A stretch of 64,000 nt of DNA from Haloarchaeobius amylolyticus (GTDB lineage: Archaea; Halobacteriota; Halobacteria; Halobacteriales; Natrialbaceae): positions 1,116,001 through 1,180,000 of the forward strand of contig NZ_JANHDH010000001.1 in assembly GCF_026616195.1 (NCBI RefSeq), given 5' to 3'. Each line of letters starts with the position of its first letter. The first letter of the stretch is position 1. Below the pieces are notes generated by a model that saw only the letters and a list, made by a program, of their open reading frames with translations, was not told the origin of the DNA and did no database searches. Below, one piece after another: positions 7,345 to 15,400 of the stretch. The translations under genes were made by a program, and so were the position numbers.

Positions 7345-10300
7345 TCAGCACTCCGACCAGCCGCAGGACTCGCAGGTCTTGCAGCCCTCGGAGTAGTACA
7401 GCGAGAGCGAGCCACAGTCGGGGCACTCGGGGCTCTCGCCGGCCGCGATGAGGTCGTCGACGGCGTCGGAGGTCCCGCCCTGGTCGGGCTCGGGCGTCTC
7501 CGCGGCCGCGGACCCGCCGTCGGTCTCACGTGCCTCGGCACGGCGACGCTCGGCGGCCTCCTCGGCCGTCTCGTCGAGCGTCTTCTGCTGCGGGTAGGTA
7601 CGGTCGATCTCGTCGTCGAGGTAGCGCCGGAGGGCGGTCCCGAAGGCGTCCGGGATGGAGTTGATCTGCTCGCCCTTGTCCCAGGCGACCTTCGGCGACC
7701 GGATGCCCTGGAGCTTGTCGACGATCTCGCTCGGGTCGACACCGGAGCGCAGCGCGATGGAGATGGTCTTCGCGAGCGCGTCGGTGAAGGAGTTCGTGAA
7801 GCCACCGGAGTGGCCCGTGTTGGCGAACAGCTCGAACGGTTCGGCCGTCTCGGGGTCCTCGTTGATGGTCACGTAGAGCTTGCCGTAGCCGGTGTCGATG
7901 CGCTGGGTGACGCCGTGGAGCTGGTCCGGGCGCTCCTTCTTCTTGGCGTAGGTTCGCTCGCCGCCGCCACCGACGATGTCGGTCACGTCGGCCTCGAGCT
8001 TCGCGCGGACGTCCTCGCTGTCGAGGAAGCCCTCGATGCCGCCGAAGGCGGCCTCGATCTGCTCGAGGATGACCTCGGCCGCCTCACCTTCGTCGGCGAA
8101 GTCGGCGTTGTCGGCGCGGGTCGTCAGGACCTGCTTCGAGCGCGTGCCGTCGCGGTAGACGGTGACGCCCTTCCCGCCGTTCTCGTAGATGTAGCGGTAG
8201 ACCTCGTCCATGTCCTCCATGGAGGCGTCGTTCGGGAAGTTGCAGGTCTTCGAGATGGCGGAGTCGACGCCCTCCTGGCAGGCGCACTGGACGGCGGCGT
8301 GTTGCTTGCCGGTCAGGTCCTGGGTCACGACGAACAGTTCGCCGATGGCGTCCGGGACGGTGTCGAGCCCCTCGACGCCGTCGAACTCGTTGGCGGCCAT
8401 CTGCTCCTGTGCCTCCTGCTTGACGGCCTCGACGTCGATGTCGTTGGCCTCCAGCGTGCGCAGGAAGTAGTCGTCGAACTCGACGAGCATCTCGTCGCCC
8501 TGCACGTCGTCGGAGACGTTCTTGTAGTACGCGACGTTGTAGATTGGCTCACAGCCACCCGTGGTGTTGCCGACCATCGAGGTCGTCCCGGTCGGGGCGA
8601 TGGTGGTCGTGTTGTGGTTGCGGATGGGGAAGCCGTCGGCCCACTCCTCGGCGTCGAGGCCGGTGTGGTGCTCGAACCACTCGGGGTACTCCGTCGGGTT
8701 CGCGTACTTCGAGTCGTCCCAGTCGTTGAACGCGCCGCGTTCCTCCGCGAGTTCGTGGGAGGTCCACTTCGACTCGTGGTTGATGTGACGCATCAGCTGG
8801 CGGGCGACCTCGTTGCCCTCCTCGGAGCCGTACTCGATACCGAGCTGGATGTAGAGCTGGGCGAGGCCCATGACGCCGAGGCCGATCTTGCGCATGTCCC
8901 GGACCTTCTGTTCGATCTTCTCGACCGGGAAGTCCGACATCGTCACGACGTTCTCGAGGAAGCGGGTGCCGCGGTCGATGCGGTAGTCGAACTCCTCGAA
9001 GTCGATGGCCTCGTCGAGGAACGCCGAGACGGCCGCCTCGTGGGACTCGTACTCGTCGGCGTTCTGGGCGGACCAGACGCGCCAGTCGGGCGCGTCGAGG
9101 TCGGCCAGCGTCGAGAGGTTGATGTGCCCGAGGTTGCAGGCCTCGTACTCCTCGAGGGGCTGCTCGCCGCAGGGGTTGGTCGCGAGGATGCGGTGGTCGG
9201 GGTGCTCCTCCACGTCGAAGGAGTGCTGCTTGTTCACGCGCTCCAGGTAGATGACGCCGGGTTCTCCGTTCTCGTGGGCACCCTCGACGATGTCCTCCCA
9301 GACGACCTCGGCGGGCATCGAGAGGACCTCGCCGACCTCGACGTACTCGCCGAGGCCGAACATCTCGTACAGTTCCTTGGTCTCGGGCGTGGCGACGTGG
9401 GGCTCCTCGGTGCGCGGGTTGGTGAAGGTGAACTCCTCGCCGTTCTGGAGCGCCTCCATGAAGTCATCCGTGACACCGACGGAGATGTTGAAGTTCGAGA
9501 GGTGGCCCTCGACGGCGTTACGGAGGTGCTTGGGCACCTTGCCCTCGTCGTCGATGAGTTCGCGGGCCTCCTCCAAGGCATCGGCGAAGGAGGTGTGCGT
9601 GTAGTCGTCCGGGTCGTTCAGGCGGAGGGTCTGGGCGAGCGAGACGTCCTTGTTCTTGGCGTGGATGAACTGGATGACGTCGGGGTGCGAGATGCGCATG
9701 ACGCCCATCTGTGCGCCGCGTCGCGCGCCACCCTGCGCGATGGTCTCGCACATCTGGTCGAAGGTGCGCATGAAGGTGATGGGGCCGGAGGCGATGCCTC
9801 CCGTACTACCCACGGCGTCACCGTAGGGGCGGAGGCGCCAGAAGGCGTAGCCCATGCCACCGCCGGACTGGAAGACCTGTGCGGCCTCCTTGGCGGTCTG
9901 GTGGATGTCGTCGATGTCGTCGTCGGGCGAGTCGACGAAACACGCCGAGAGCTGCTGGAGTTCGTCGCCGGCGTTCATCAGCGTCGGCGAGTTCGGCATG
10001 AAGTCGAGGTTCGACATCATCGACTCGAACTCGTCGGCGACGTCCTCGACGTGGTCGCGGATGTCACCGGGCAGTTCCGGGACGACGGTGTCGTACGCGA
10101 ACTTGTTGACGTTGTAGATGCTGAGTTCGGTCTCGGCGTCGTCGTCGACGGCGGTCCCCTTCCCGAAGACCTCGTCGGCGAGTTCGTCGCGGCGCGGGTG
10201 GTCGGGTTTGAGCTGGTCGGGCGTGACCGTGACCGAGACGTCCTGCTTCTCGGCCTCGTAGACGGCCTCGGCGAGCGCGATGTTCTTCCCGACGCGCTCG

Positions 10301-10470
10301 AAGAGGTCCTCCTGGGACTCGACGAGTTCGCCGTCGGCGTCCTTGCGGAGGTAGCGCGCGGGCAGGATGTTGTGGTAGGCGTTGCCCGTGAGGCGCTCCT
10401 CCAGCGTCTCCCCCTCGGTCCGCTTGATGGGCAGTTCCAGTTCGTCGGCGGTCAGTTGCGGTTCGCTCAT
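7345..10470 (-). CDS. nrdJ: Adenosylcobalamin-dependent (class II) ribonucleoside-diphosphate reductase
   Basis: A 1041-residue cytoplasmic enzyme that makes deoxyribonucleotides from ribonucleotides using an adenosylcobalamin-derived thiyl radical. The finger-loop motif N432-P-C434-G-E436 holds the radical cysteine and its partners; C177 (QQLSACFVDSP) and C445 are the redox pair region. A Gly-rich FQSGGGMGYAF loop (near 205) and APTGTTSMV (substrate phosphate binding) are present. The C-terminus ends in a zinc-ribbon-like CPDCGS...CKTCESCGWSEC that re-reduces the active-site disulfide in this family. The start MSEPQLTADE is preceded by a TATA-like ATTTATGA (minus strand, about 10576-10583). 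It stands alone, which fits class II enzymes that need no small subunit. Confidence 0.97.
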   Translation of the reverse strand: MSEPQLTADELELPIKRTEGETLEERLTGNAYHNILPARYLRKDADGELVESQEDLFERVGKNIALAEAVYEAEKQDVSVTVTPDQLKPDHPRRDELADEVFGKGTAVDDDAETELSIYNVNKFAYDTVVPELPGDIRDHVEDVADEFESMMSNLDFMPNSPTLMNAGDELQQLSACFVDSPDDDIDDIHQTAKEAAQVFQSGGGMGYAFWRLRPYGDAVGSTGGIASGPITFMRTFDQMCETIAQGGARRGAQMGVMRISHPDVIQFIHAKNKDVSLAQTLRLNDPDDYTHTSFADALEEARELIDDEGKVPKHLRNAVEGHLSNFNISVGVTDDFMEALQNGEEFTFTNPRTEEPHVATPETKELYEMFGLGEYVEVGEVLSMPAEVVWEDIVEGAHENGEPGVIYLERVNKQHSFDVEEHPDHRILATNPCGEQPLEEYEACNLGHINLSTLADLDAPDWRVWSAQNADEYESHEAAVSAFLDEAIDFEEFDYRIDRGTRFLENVVTMSDFPVEKIEQKVRDMRKIGLGVMGLAQLYIQLGIEYGSEEGNEVARQLMRHINHESKWTSHELAEERGAFNDWDDSKYANPTEYPEWFEHHTGLDAEEWADGFPIRNHNTTTIAPTGTTSMVGNTTGGCEPIYNVAYYKNVSDDVQGDEMLVEFDDYFLRTLEANDIDVEAVKQEAQEQMAANEFDGVEGLDTVPDAIGELFVVTQDLTGKQHAAVQCACQEGVDSAISKTCNFPNDASMEDMDEVYRYIYENGGKGVTVYRDGTRSKQVLTTRADNADFADEGEAAEVILEQIEAAFGGIEGFLDSEDVRAKLEADVTDIVGGGGERTYAKKKERPDQLHGVTQRIDTGYGKLYVTINEDPETAEPFELFANTGHSGGFTNSFTDALAKTISIALRSGVDPSEIVDKLQGIRSPKVAWDKGEQINSIPDAFGTALRRYLDDEIDRTYPQQKTLDETAEEAAERRRAEARETDGGSAAAETPEPDQGGTSDAVDDLIAAGESPECPDCGSLSLYYSEGCKTCESCGWSEC

Positions 10471-10848
10471 GCGGTCCCCTCCTCGCCCGCAGGCGGCCGC
10501 TGGCGGGCGATTTCGTCGTCGAAGCGTCGTGTCGATGTCATCGGTAGTAGCGAAGGTTGGTTACTCTATCGTCCTTCATAAATGGACGGGTTACGGATTT
10601 CTTGGATTACTTCAACCTGAGTTGTTCTGTAGCGTTGCCACTTTCTGAACGTATCACGAACCCGTGATGTACGGGGCGAGTCTCCACCACGTCCGTAATA
10701 GATGGGCGCACATAACCCCACTCAAACCGGAGTGAAAGTGTAACTGCGAAAACGCTATCCAGGGGAGACGCCCGTCCGGTTCAGTTCCGGTTCCGTCCCA
10801 AGCAGTTTCGCCCACAGGCTTATCCCCCCATCGTGCGCCATAGATAGC
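10471..10848. other. Gene-free divergent spacer upstream of nrdJ
   Basis: About 380 bases with no convincing ORF. The AT-rich part (10555-10650) holds the nrdJ TATA element, flanked by CGTCC and GGACG arms. Further out is a perfect inverted repeat, ATCACG (10653-10658) and CGTGAT (10663-10668), with a 4-base centre, which extends imperfectly outward. The rightmost part serves as promoter for the small membrane protein gene. I see no cobalamin riboswitch-like conserved box, but could not fold or align the region. Confidence 0.5.
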
Positions 10849-11103
10849 ATGTTCGAACTTCCGGGGCTGGTCCCGATGCAACTCGGCGTGGAGACCATCG
10901 GAGGCATCGTCCTCCTCGTGGTCGCCCTCGTGGTCGTGTACAAGGTCATCAACCTCGCGTTCAGCATCGCGGTGAAGGTGCTCGTCGTCGCGGCTGCCGG
11001 GCTCGTCGTGCTCTGGGCACTCTCGCTCGTCGGGTTCAACCCGCTCGGACTGCCGTTCCCGGGGACGCTGGCGGTCCCCGTAGATACGGCCCTGGCCCGG
11101 TAG
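10849..11103 (+). CDS. Small two-pass membrane protein, function unknown
   Basis: An 84-residue, strongly hydrophobic protein. Two membrane helices are clear: about residues 17-35 (IGGIVLLVVALVVVYKVI) and 40-62 (IAVKVLVVAAAGLVVLWAL). The short tail is Pro/Gly-rich. It has no motif that tells its job and no obvious partner; it sits between the nrdJ spacer and a convergent HxlR regulator. Codon use is typical of the neighbours, so it is probably real. Confidence 0.7.
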   Translation: MFELPGLVPMQLGVETIGGIVLLVVALVVVYKVINLAFSIAVKVLVVAAAGLVVLWALSLVGFNPLGLPFPGTLAVPVDTALAR

Positions 11104-11113
11104 AATCGACTGC

Positions 11114-11509
11114 TCACTCCGTCGTTGCTGTTTTCTCGGGCGGCGCGTCCGCCTCGTACTCCCGCGCCCAGTCGTAGAGGTCCTCGAATATCGGCGTCAG
11201 CGCGTGGGTCTTCTCGGTCGCCTCGTACTCGACGCGGGGCGGAATCTCGTCGTAGGACCGCCTGACGACGTACCCACGCTCGGTCAGCTCGGAGAGCCGG
11301 TTCGAGAGGGTCGTCGAGGAGATGGCGAGGCGCTCCTCGAGGTCCGAGAACCGGAGCGGCTCCTCGCTGAACGCGAACTCGTACATGATGGCGAGGGTGT
11401 GGCGCTTCCCGAACAGTGAGAGGACCTCGGGGATGACCGCCTCCGAGTCGAACTCGGTGAGGTGGCCGCACTCCTGGTTCGCTTCGTGCAGCGGGCTGGC
11501 GTCGTCCAT
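11114..11509 (-). CDS. HxlR family winged-helix transcriptional regulator
   Basis: A 131-residue protein, typical HxlR length. It begins with a short tail holding one Cys (NQECGHLTEF), then the winged helix: IPEVLSLFGKRHTLAIMYEF, the recognition region LRFSDLEERLAISSTTLSNRL, and a wing VVRRSYDEIPPRVEYEATEK. HxlR proteins usually bind as dimers to palindromes and respond to redox or small molecules. The ATG at 11509 is used; upstream in-frame sequence runs through the operator region. It is transcribed away from the short-chain dehydrogenase gene, and a perfect ACTCCAG palindrome lies 5 bases before its start, which strongly suggests autoregulation (inference). Confidence 0.92.
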   Translation of the reverse strand: MDDASPLHEANQECGHLTEFDSEAVIPEVLSLFGKRHTLAIMYEFAFSEEPLRFSDLEERLAISSTTLSNRLSELTERGYVVRRSYDEIPPRVEYEATEKTHALTPIFEDLYDWAREYEADAPPEKTATTE

Positions 11510-11514
11510 ACGTG

Positions 11515-11621
11515 AACTCCAGGTGCTGGAGTTGAAACACTTTCGTTCGTGGATTCTCGGCCAATACTCCAGAAGCCCGGAGTTACTCCAGGAATCGGGT
11601 CTCGACGGTTTATCACTCCAG
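11515..11621. promoter_or_regulatory. ACTCCAG operator cluster between hxlR-type gene and SDR gene
   Basis: A 19-base palindrome AACTCCAGGTGCTGGAGTT lies at 11515-11533, just before the regulator's start. Further ACTCCAG half-sites are at 11566-11572 (with a partner CCGGAGT at 11577-11583), 11585-11591 and 11615-11621. The last one overlaps the TATA-like TTTATC (about 11609-11614) that lies 28-30 bases before the dehydrogenase start codon. Repetition of one half-site across both promoters points to binding by the adjacent HxlR-type regulator. The binding itself is inferred. Confidence 0.7.
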
Positions 11622-11640
11622 AAAGTAAAGTCAGGGTACG

Positions 11641-12432
11641 ATGACGACGACAGAATCACGAACCGCCCTCGTGACAGGGGCGTCCAGTGGTATCGGTGAG
11701 AAGCTCGCGGCCGAGTTCGCCGCGGACGGCTACGACGTTGCGCTGACGGCGCGCCGTCGCGACAGACTCGAAGCGCACGCGGACCGCCTCGAAGCCGAGT
11801 ACGGCGTCGAGACCCACGTGGTCACGGCCGACCTCGCCGAGCCCGACGCGCCCGCAGAACTCCTCGCAGAGCTACGCGACAGGGACGTGCAGGTCGACGC
11901 GCTGGTCAACAACGCCGGCTTCTCGACGTACGGGCCCTTCGCCGGGTCCGACCGCGCGACCGCACAGGACATGATACAGGTCAACCTCGCCTCGCTGACG
12001 GACCTCACCCACCGGGTCCTCGACGGGATGGTCGAGCGCGGTCACGGCGAGATACTGAACACCGCGTCGATGGCCGGGATGGCCCCGACCCCGAACACCG
12101 CGGTCTACGCCGCGACGAAGTCCTACGTGCTGTCGTTCTCGGAAGCACTCGCGCACGAACTCGAGGACGACGGCGTCACGGTCACCGCGCTCTGCCCGGG
12201 ACCGGTCGATACCGAACTCATCGCCAAGGAAGGGATGGCGGACTCCGACATCGACAACAGCGACCTGAACGACCCCGAGTCCGTCGCCCGTGCGGGCTAC
12301 CAGGGGCTCAAAGACGGCGACCGCGTCGTCGTCCCGTCCCGGCGGATGCAGGCCCTCGCACAGCTCAAGCGGGTACTGCCGAGGAAGCGAGTCGTCTCGC
12401 TGGCGGCGAACCAGTACGAACAGTACGGCTGA
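11641..12432 (+). CDS. SDR family NAD(P)-dependent oxidoreductase
   Basis: A 263-residue classical short-chain dehydrogenase. The nucleotide-binding motif TGASSGIG is at residues 13-20, NNAG near 90, the catalytic Ser in NTASMAG and the Tyr-x-x-x-Lys pair in VYAATKSY, followed by CPGPVDTE. It reduces or oxidises a carbonyl/alcohol with NAD(P)(H); the substrate cannot be read. An Arg pair soon after the glycine motif (LTARRRDRLEA) suggests NADP(H) preference (inference). It is divergent from, and probably controlled by, the adjacent HxlR-type regulator through the ACTCCAG sites. A leaderless start at 11641 fits the TATA spacing. Confidence 0.95.
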   Translation: MTTTESRTALVTGASSGIGEKLAAEFAADGYDVALTARRRDRLEAHADRLEAEYGVETHVVTADLAEPDAPAELLAELRDRDVQVDALVNNAGFSTYGPFAGSDRATAQDMIQVNLASLTDLTHRVLDGMVERGHGEILNTASMAGMAPTPNTAVYAATKSYVLSFSEALAHELEDDGVTVTALCPGPVDTELIAKEGMADSDIDNSDLNDPESVARAGYQGLKDGDRVVVPSRRMQALAQLKRVLPRKRVVSLAANQYEQYG

Positions 12433-12468
12433 GTTAGACGGACAGCCGGCGCGTCTGGCCCCGCACGT

Positions 12469-13113
12469 CTACCCGAGCGAGGCGAGGAAGTTGTCGACGA
12501 TGTCGTGCCCACACGCCGTGAGCACCGACTCCGGGTGGAACTGCACGCACTCGATGGGGTACTCGCGGTGGCGCACGCCCATGACGAGCGGTTCGGCCCC
12601 GCCGTCGGTCGCCGCGGTGTCGACGCTGGCGGCGCCGACCGCGTGGTCGGCCGTGGCCGAGACCTCGAAGCACTCGGGCACCGTGGTCGCCACGAGCGAG
12701 TGGTACCGGCCCGCCGAGAAGCCCTGTTCGATGCCCGCGAAGACGCCGCGGCCGTCGTGGTCGATGGGCCACGCCTTGCCGTGAACCGGCTCGGGCGCCC
12801 GGCCGATCTCGCCGCCGTAGGCGTACACTGCGGCCTCGAGGCCGAGGCAGACGCCGAGGGTCGGAATCTCTGTACTCAGCTCGCGGAACACGTCGAGGGT
12901 GACGCCCACGTCGCGGGGGTTCGCCGGGTGGCCCGGTCCCGGCGACACGACGATGGCGTCCGGGTCGAACTCGCGGATGTCGTCCAGACTGGCCGTGTTC
13001 CGAACGACCTTCGTCTCGGGGTCGTGCCCGCTCTCGATGAGCGACGACTCGACGTACTCGACGAGGTTGTACGTGAACGAGTCGAAGTTGTCGACGAAGA
13101 GGATGCGGGTCAT
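12469..13113 (-). CDS. trpG: Anthranilate synthase component II (glutamine amidotransferase)
   Basis: A 214-residue class I glutamine amidotransferase that hands ammonia from glutamine to TrpE for anthranilate formation, the first committed step of tryptophan synthesis. SPGPGHPANP (residues 57-66), nucleophile C89 in LGVCLG, and the H193/E195 pair in FHPES form the catalytic triad. The residues after the nucleophile are L-E (GVCLGLEA) where the family usually has H-Q, an odd change next to the oxyanion strand. It is the last gene of trpDFEG and overlaps trpE by 4 bases (ATGA), implying translational coupling. Confidence 0.95.
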   Translation of the reverse strand: MTRILFVDNFDSFTYNLVEYVESSLIESGHDPETKVVRNTASLDDIREFDPDAIVVSPGPGHPANPRDVGVTLDVFRELSTEIPTLGVCLGLEAAVYAYGGEIGRAPEPVHGKAWPIDHDGRGVFAGIEQGFSAGRYHSLVATTVPECFEVSATADHAVGAASVDTAATDGGAEPLVMGVRHREYPIECVQFHPESVLTACGHDIVDNFLASLG

Positions 13114-14753
13114 CTGGACACCTCCTGTGAGGGTGCGGCCGCCTGCTGTTCGACGCGGCGGAGCGCCTCCAGCACGCCGTCCATCTTCTTCTCGGTCTCC
13201 TCGTACTCGCTGGTCGGGTCGCTGTCGGCCACGATGCCCGCGCCGGCGCGCACGGTGACCCTATCGCTGCCACCCGCGACCGCGCCCTTCTCGACCGTCG
13301 CGGTCCGGATGACGATGGCGACGTCGGCGTCGCCGGTCCAGGAGTAGTAGCCGACTCCGCCGCCGTAGAGGCCCCGGGGCTCGTCCTCCAGGTCGTCGAT
13401 GATCTCCATGGCGCGGATCTTCGGGGCGCCGGTGAGCGTCCCGGCCGGGAAGGCGGCGCGGGTCGCGTCGAAGGCGTCGTACTCGGCGGCCATGGTGCCG
13501 GTGACGGTCGACTCGATGTGCTGGACGTGGCTGTACTTGAGGACGTTCATGAACTCCTCGACGCGGACGCTGCCCGGCTCGGACACCCGGCGCACGTCGT
13601 TGCGCGCGAGGTCGACCAGCATGGTGTGCTCGGCGCGCTCCTTCTCGTCGGCGAGCATCTCGCCGGCCAGCCGGCGGTCTTCGACGGGGCTGTCCCCGCG
13701 AGGGCAGGTCCCCGCGATGGGGTTCGAGACGACGCGCTGGCCGCTGACGGAGACGAGCGTCTCGGGGCTCGCGCCGACGACGTGGAAGTCGCCGTGCTGG
13801 AGCAGGTACATGTACGGCGAGGGGTTGACCTCGCGCAGGGCCGCGTACAGGCCCATCGGGTCGCAGTCGCCGACGAGTTCGCGGGTCCGCGAGATGACGC
13901 CCTGGTAGATGTCGCCGTCGAGGACGTGCTCCTTGGTCCGGGCGACCGCGTCCTCGTAGTCCTCTTGCGAGCCGGCCGTCTCGGACTCGCGGACGAAGCC
14001 ACCGGGCTCGGGGTCGGCCGCGTCCGAGAGCAGGGCCTCGACGCGGGCGGCCTCGCCGACGAGCACGTCGTACACCGCACCGGCGTCCTCGCCGTCGCGG
14101 ACGACCGGGGTGAACACGAGCGAGAGTTCGTCGGCGTGGTGGTCGAAGACCAGCGTCTTCGTCGCCAGCACGAACTCGGCGTCGGGGAACCGCGAGTCGG
14201 GCCGGTCGACGCCGACCTCGTCGAGGAACAGGTCGTACACCGCGTCGTAGCAGAGGAACCCGACCAGCCCGCCGTCGAGGTGCTGGCGGCCCGTCTCGGG
14301 GAAGCCCACCGGGGTCGCGTCGGGCATGGCCGACCGGAGCGTGTCGAGGGTGTCGCCCTCCACCGGGTCGACCAGCCCCTTGTACCGGTCGTCACAGACC
14401 TCGACCGACGCCCCCTCGGGGCCGACCGTGACGACCGCGGCGGGGTCGTAGCCGACGAAGGAGTACCGCGCGTGGCGGTCGGCGTCGGTACCGGCGCTGA
14501 AGGCCCCGGCCGGGTCGCTGGAGGCGGTCTTCTCCGCACTCTCCAGCAGGAAGGCGTGGTCGGAGTCGGTCGCACCGGAGAGCGCGGCGTACGCGCCCAG
14601 CGGCGTCGTCGTCTCGTCGAGGTCGAGCGTGGCCTCGACGCGGACCACGGCGGGGCGGTCCGGTTCGGTCGCGTCCTCGACGAGCTGGACGAACGTCTCC
14701 CGGTCGGGTGCCAGCGTCGGCTCGGTCGCCGACGATTCTGCCTCGTCGCTCAT
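13110..14753 (-). CDS. trpE: Anthranilate synthase component I
   Basis: A 547-residue chorismate-using enzyme; with TrpG it makes anthranilate. The N-terminal LLES motif (FLLESAEK, about residues 88-95) is the tryptophan feedback site known in TrpE. The C-terminal chorismate-binding domain shows SPETLVSV, PIAGTCPRGDSP, the DL.RND segment and GTLTGAPKIRAMEIIDDLE, all family hallmarks. The product is slightly longer than typical because of acidic insertions. It overlaps trpF upstream and trpG downstream by 4 bases each, so the three are translated as a unit. Feedback inhibition by tryptophan is expected from the LLES motif. Confidence 0.97.
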   Translation of the reverse strand: MSDEAESSATEPTLAPDRETFVQLVEDATEPDRPAVVRVEATLDLDETTTPLGAYAALSGATDSDHAFLLESAEKTASSDPAGAFSAGTDADRHARYSFVGYDPAAVVTVGPEGASVEVCDDRYKGLVDPVEGDTLDTLRSAMPDATPVGFPETGRQHLDGGLVGFLCYDAVYDLFLDEVGVDRPDSRFPDAEFVLATKTLVFDHHADELSLVFTPVVRDGEDAGAVYDVLVGEAARVEALLSDAADPEPGGFVRESETAGSQEDYEDAVARTKEHVLDGDIYQGVISRTRELVGDCDPMGLYAALREVNPSPYMYLLQHGDFHVVGASPETLVSVSGQRVVSNPIAGTCPRGDSPVEDRRLAGEMLADEKERAEHTMLVDLARNDVRRVSEPGSVRVEEFMNVLKYSHVQHIESTVTGTMAAEYDAFDATRAAFPAGTLTGAPKIRAMEIIDDLEDEPRGLYGGGVGYYSWTGDADVAIVIRTATVEKGAVAGGSDRVTVRAGAGIVADSDPTSEYEETEKKMDGVLEALRRVEQQAAAPSQEVSR

Positions 14754-15400
14754 GCTTCCAGCGACCTCCGGCGCTCGGTCGCGGCGGCGACGAACCGCCG
14801 CATGGCGTCGTGGTCCTTGACGCCGCCACTCGATTCGACGCCGGAGGCCACGTCGACCGCGAAGGGGTCGACCGTCGCGACGGCCTCGGCGACGTTCTCG
14901 GGGGTGAGCCCGCCGGCGAGGACGACCGGCACGTCGATGTCCGCCAGTGCCTCGCGGGTCTTCGTCCAGTCGTGGGTCCGGCCGGTCCCGCCCGCACCCT
15001 GCTCGTCCACCGAGTCGACGAGCACCGCGTCGGCCACGTCGGCGTACCGCCGTGCCTCGGCCGGGTTCGCGGCGTCGACGTGCTTCAGGACGGTCACGTC
15101 GATGGTCGCCCTGACGTACGCCACGTCGCCGGGGGCGAGGTCGCTGTGGATCTGGAGCGCGTCGGGGGCGACCTCACGGACGAGTTCGATGGCGTCGCCG
15201 GGCATCTCCGGCATCGTCACGAGGACGGTCGTCACGAACGGCGGCACGTGTGCGACGAGTTCGGCGGCGCGTTCGACCGTGACCTCCCGCGGGGTGTCCA
15301 CGGGCACGTCCACGACGAACCCGAGCGCGTCCGCCCCGGCCGCGACCGCGGCGTCGACGTCCTCCTCGCTGGTCAGGCCGCAGATCTTCACCCGCGTCAT
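14750..15400 (-). CDS. trpF: Phosphoribosylanthranilate isomerase
   Basis: A 216-residue (beta/alpha)8-barrel enzyme converting N-(5'-phosphoribosyl)anthranilate to the carboxyphenylamino-deoxyribulose phosphate intermediate. The start MTRVKICGLTSEEDVD carries the catalytic Cys of the KICG motif; the general-acid Asp is expected in VLVDSVDEQGAGGTG, and VVLAGGLTPENV plus DVASGVESSGGVKD form the phosphate-binding end. The ATG at 15400 overlaps the trpD stop by 4 bases; the frame is open further upstream but only as a shadow of trpD. The gene order trpD-F-E-G is as I remember it for Haloferax volcanii. Confidence 0.96.
   Translation of the reverse strand: MTRVKICGLTSEEDVDAAVAAGADALGFVVDVPVDTPREVTVERAAELVAHVPPFVTTVLVTMPEMPGDAIELVREVAPDALQIHSDLAPGDVAYVRATIDVTVLKHVDAANPAEARRYADVADAVLVDSVDEQGAGGTGRTHDWTKTREALADIDVPVVLAGGLTPENVAEAVATVDPFAVDVASGVESSGGVKDHDAMRRFVAAATERRRSLEA

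Noticed and set aside
7252-10581. 1109-codon open frame on the + strand opposite nrdJ
   Set aside because: It mirrors nrdJ over nearly its whole length, consists mostly of Val, Leu, Asp, Gly and Arg, and has no motif; long antisense frames are a by-product of high-GC codon use.
10471-10848. Cobalamin riboswitch before the B12-dependent reductase
   Set aside because: I looked for a conserved B12-box-like sequence and stem arrangement and saw none; archaeal nrdJ genes are not generally riboswitch-controlled.
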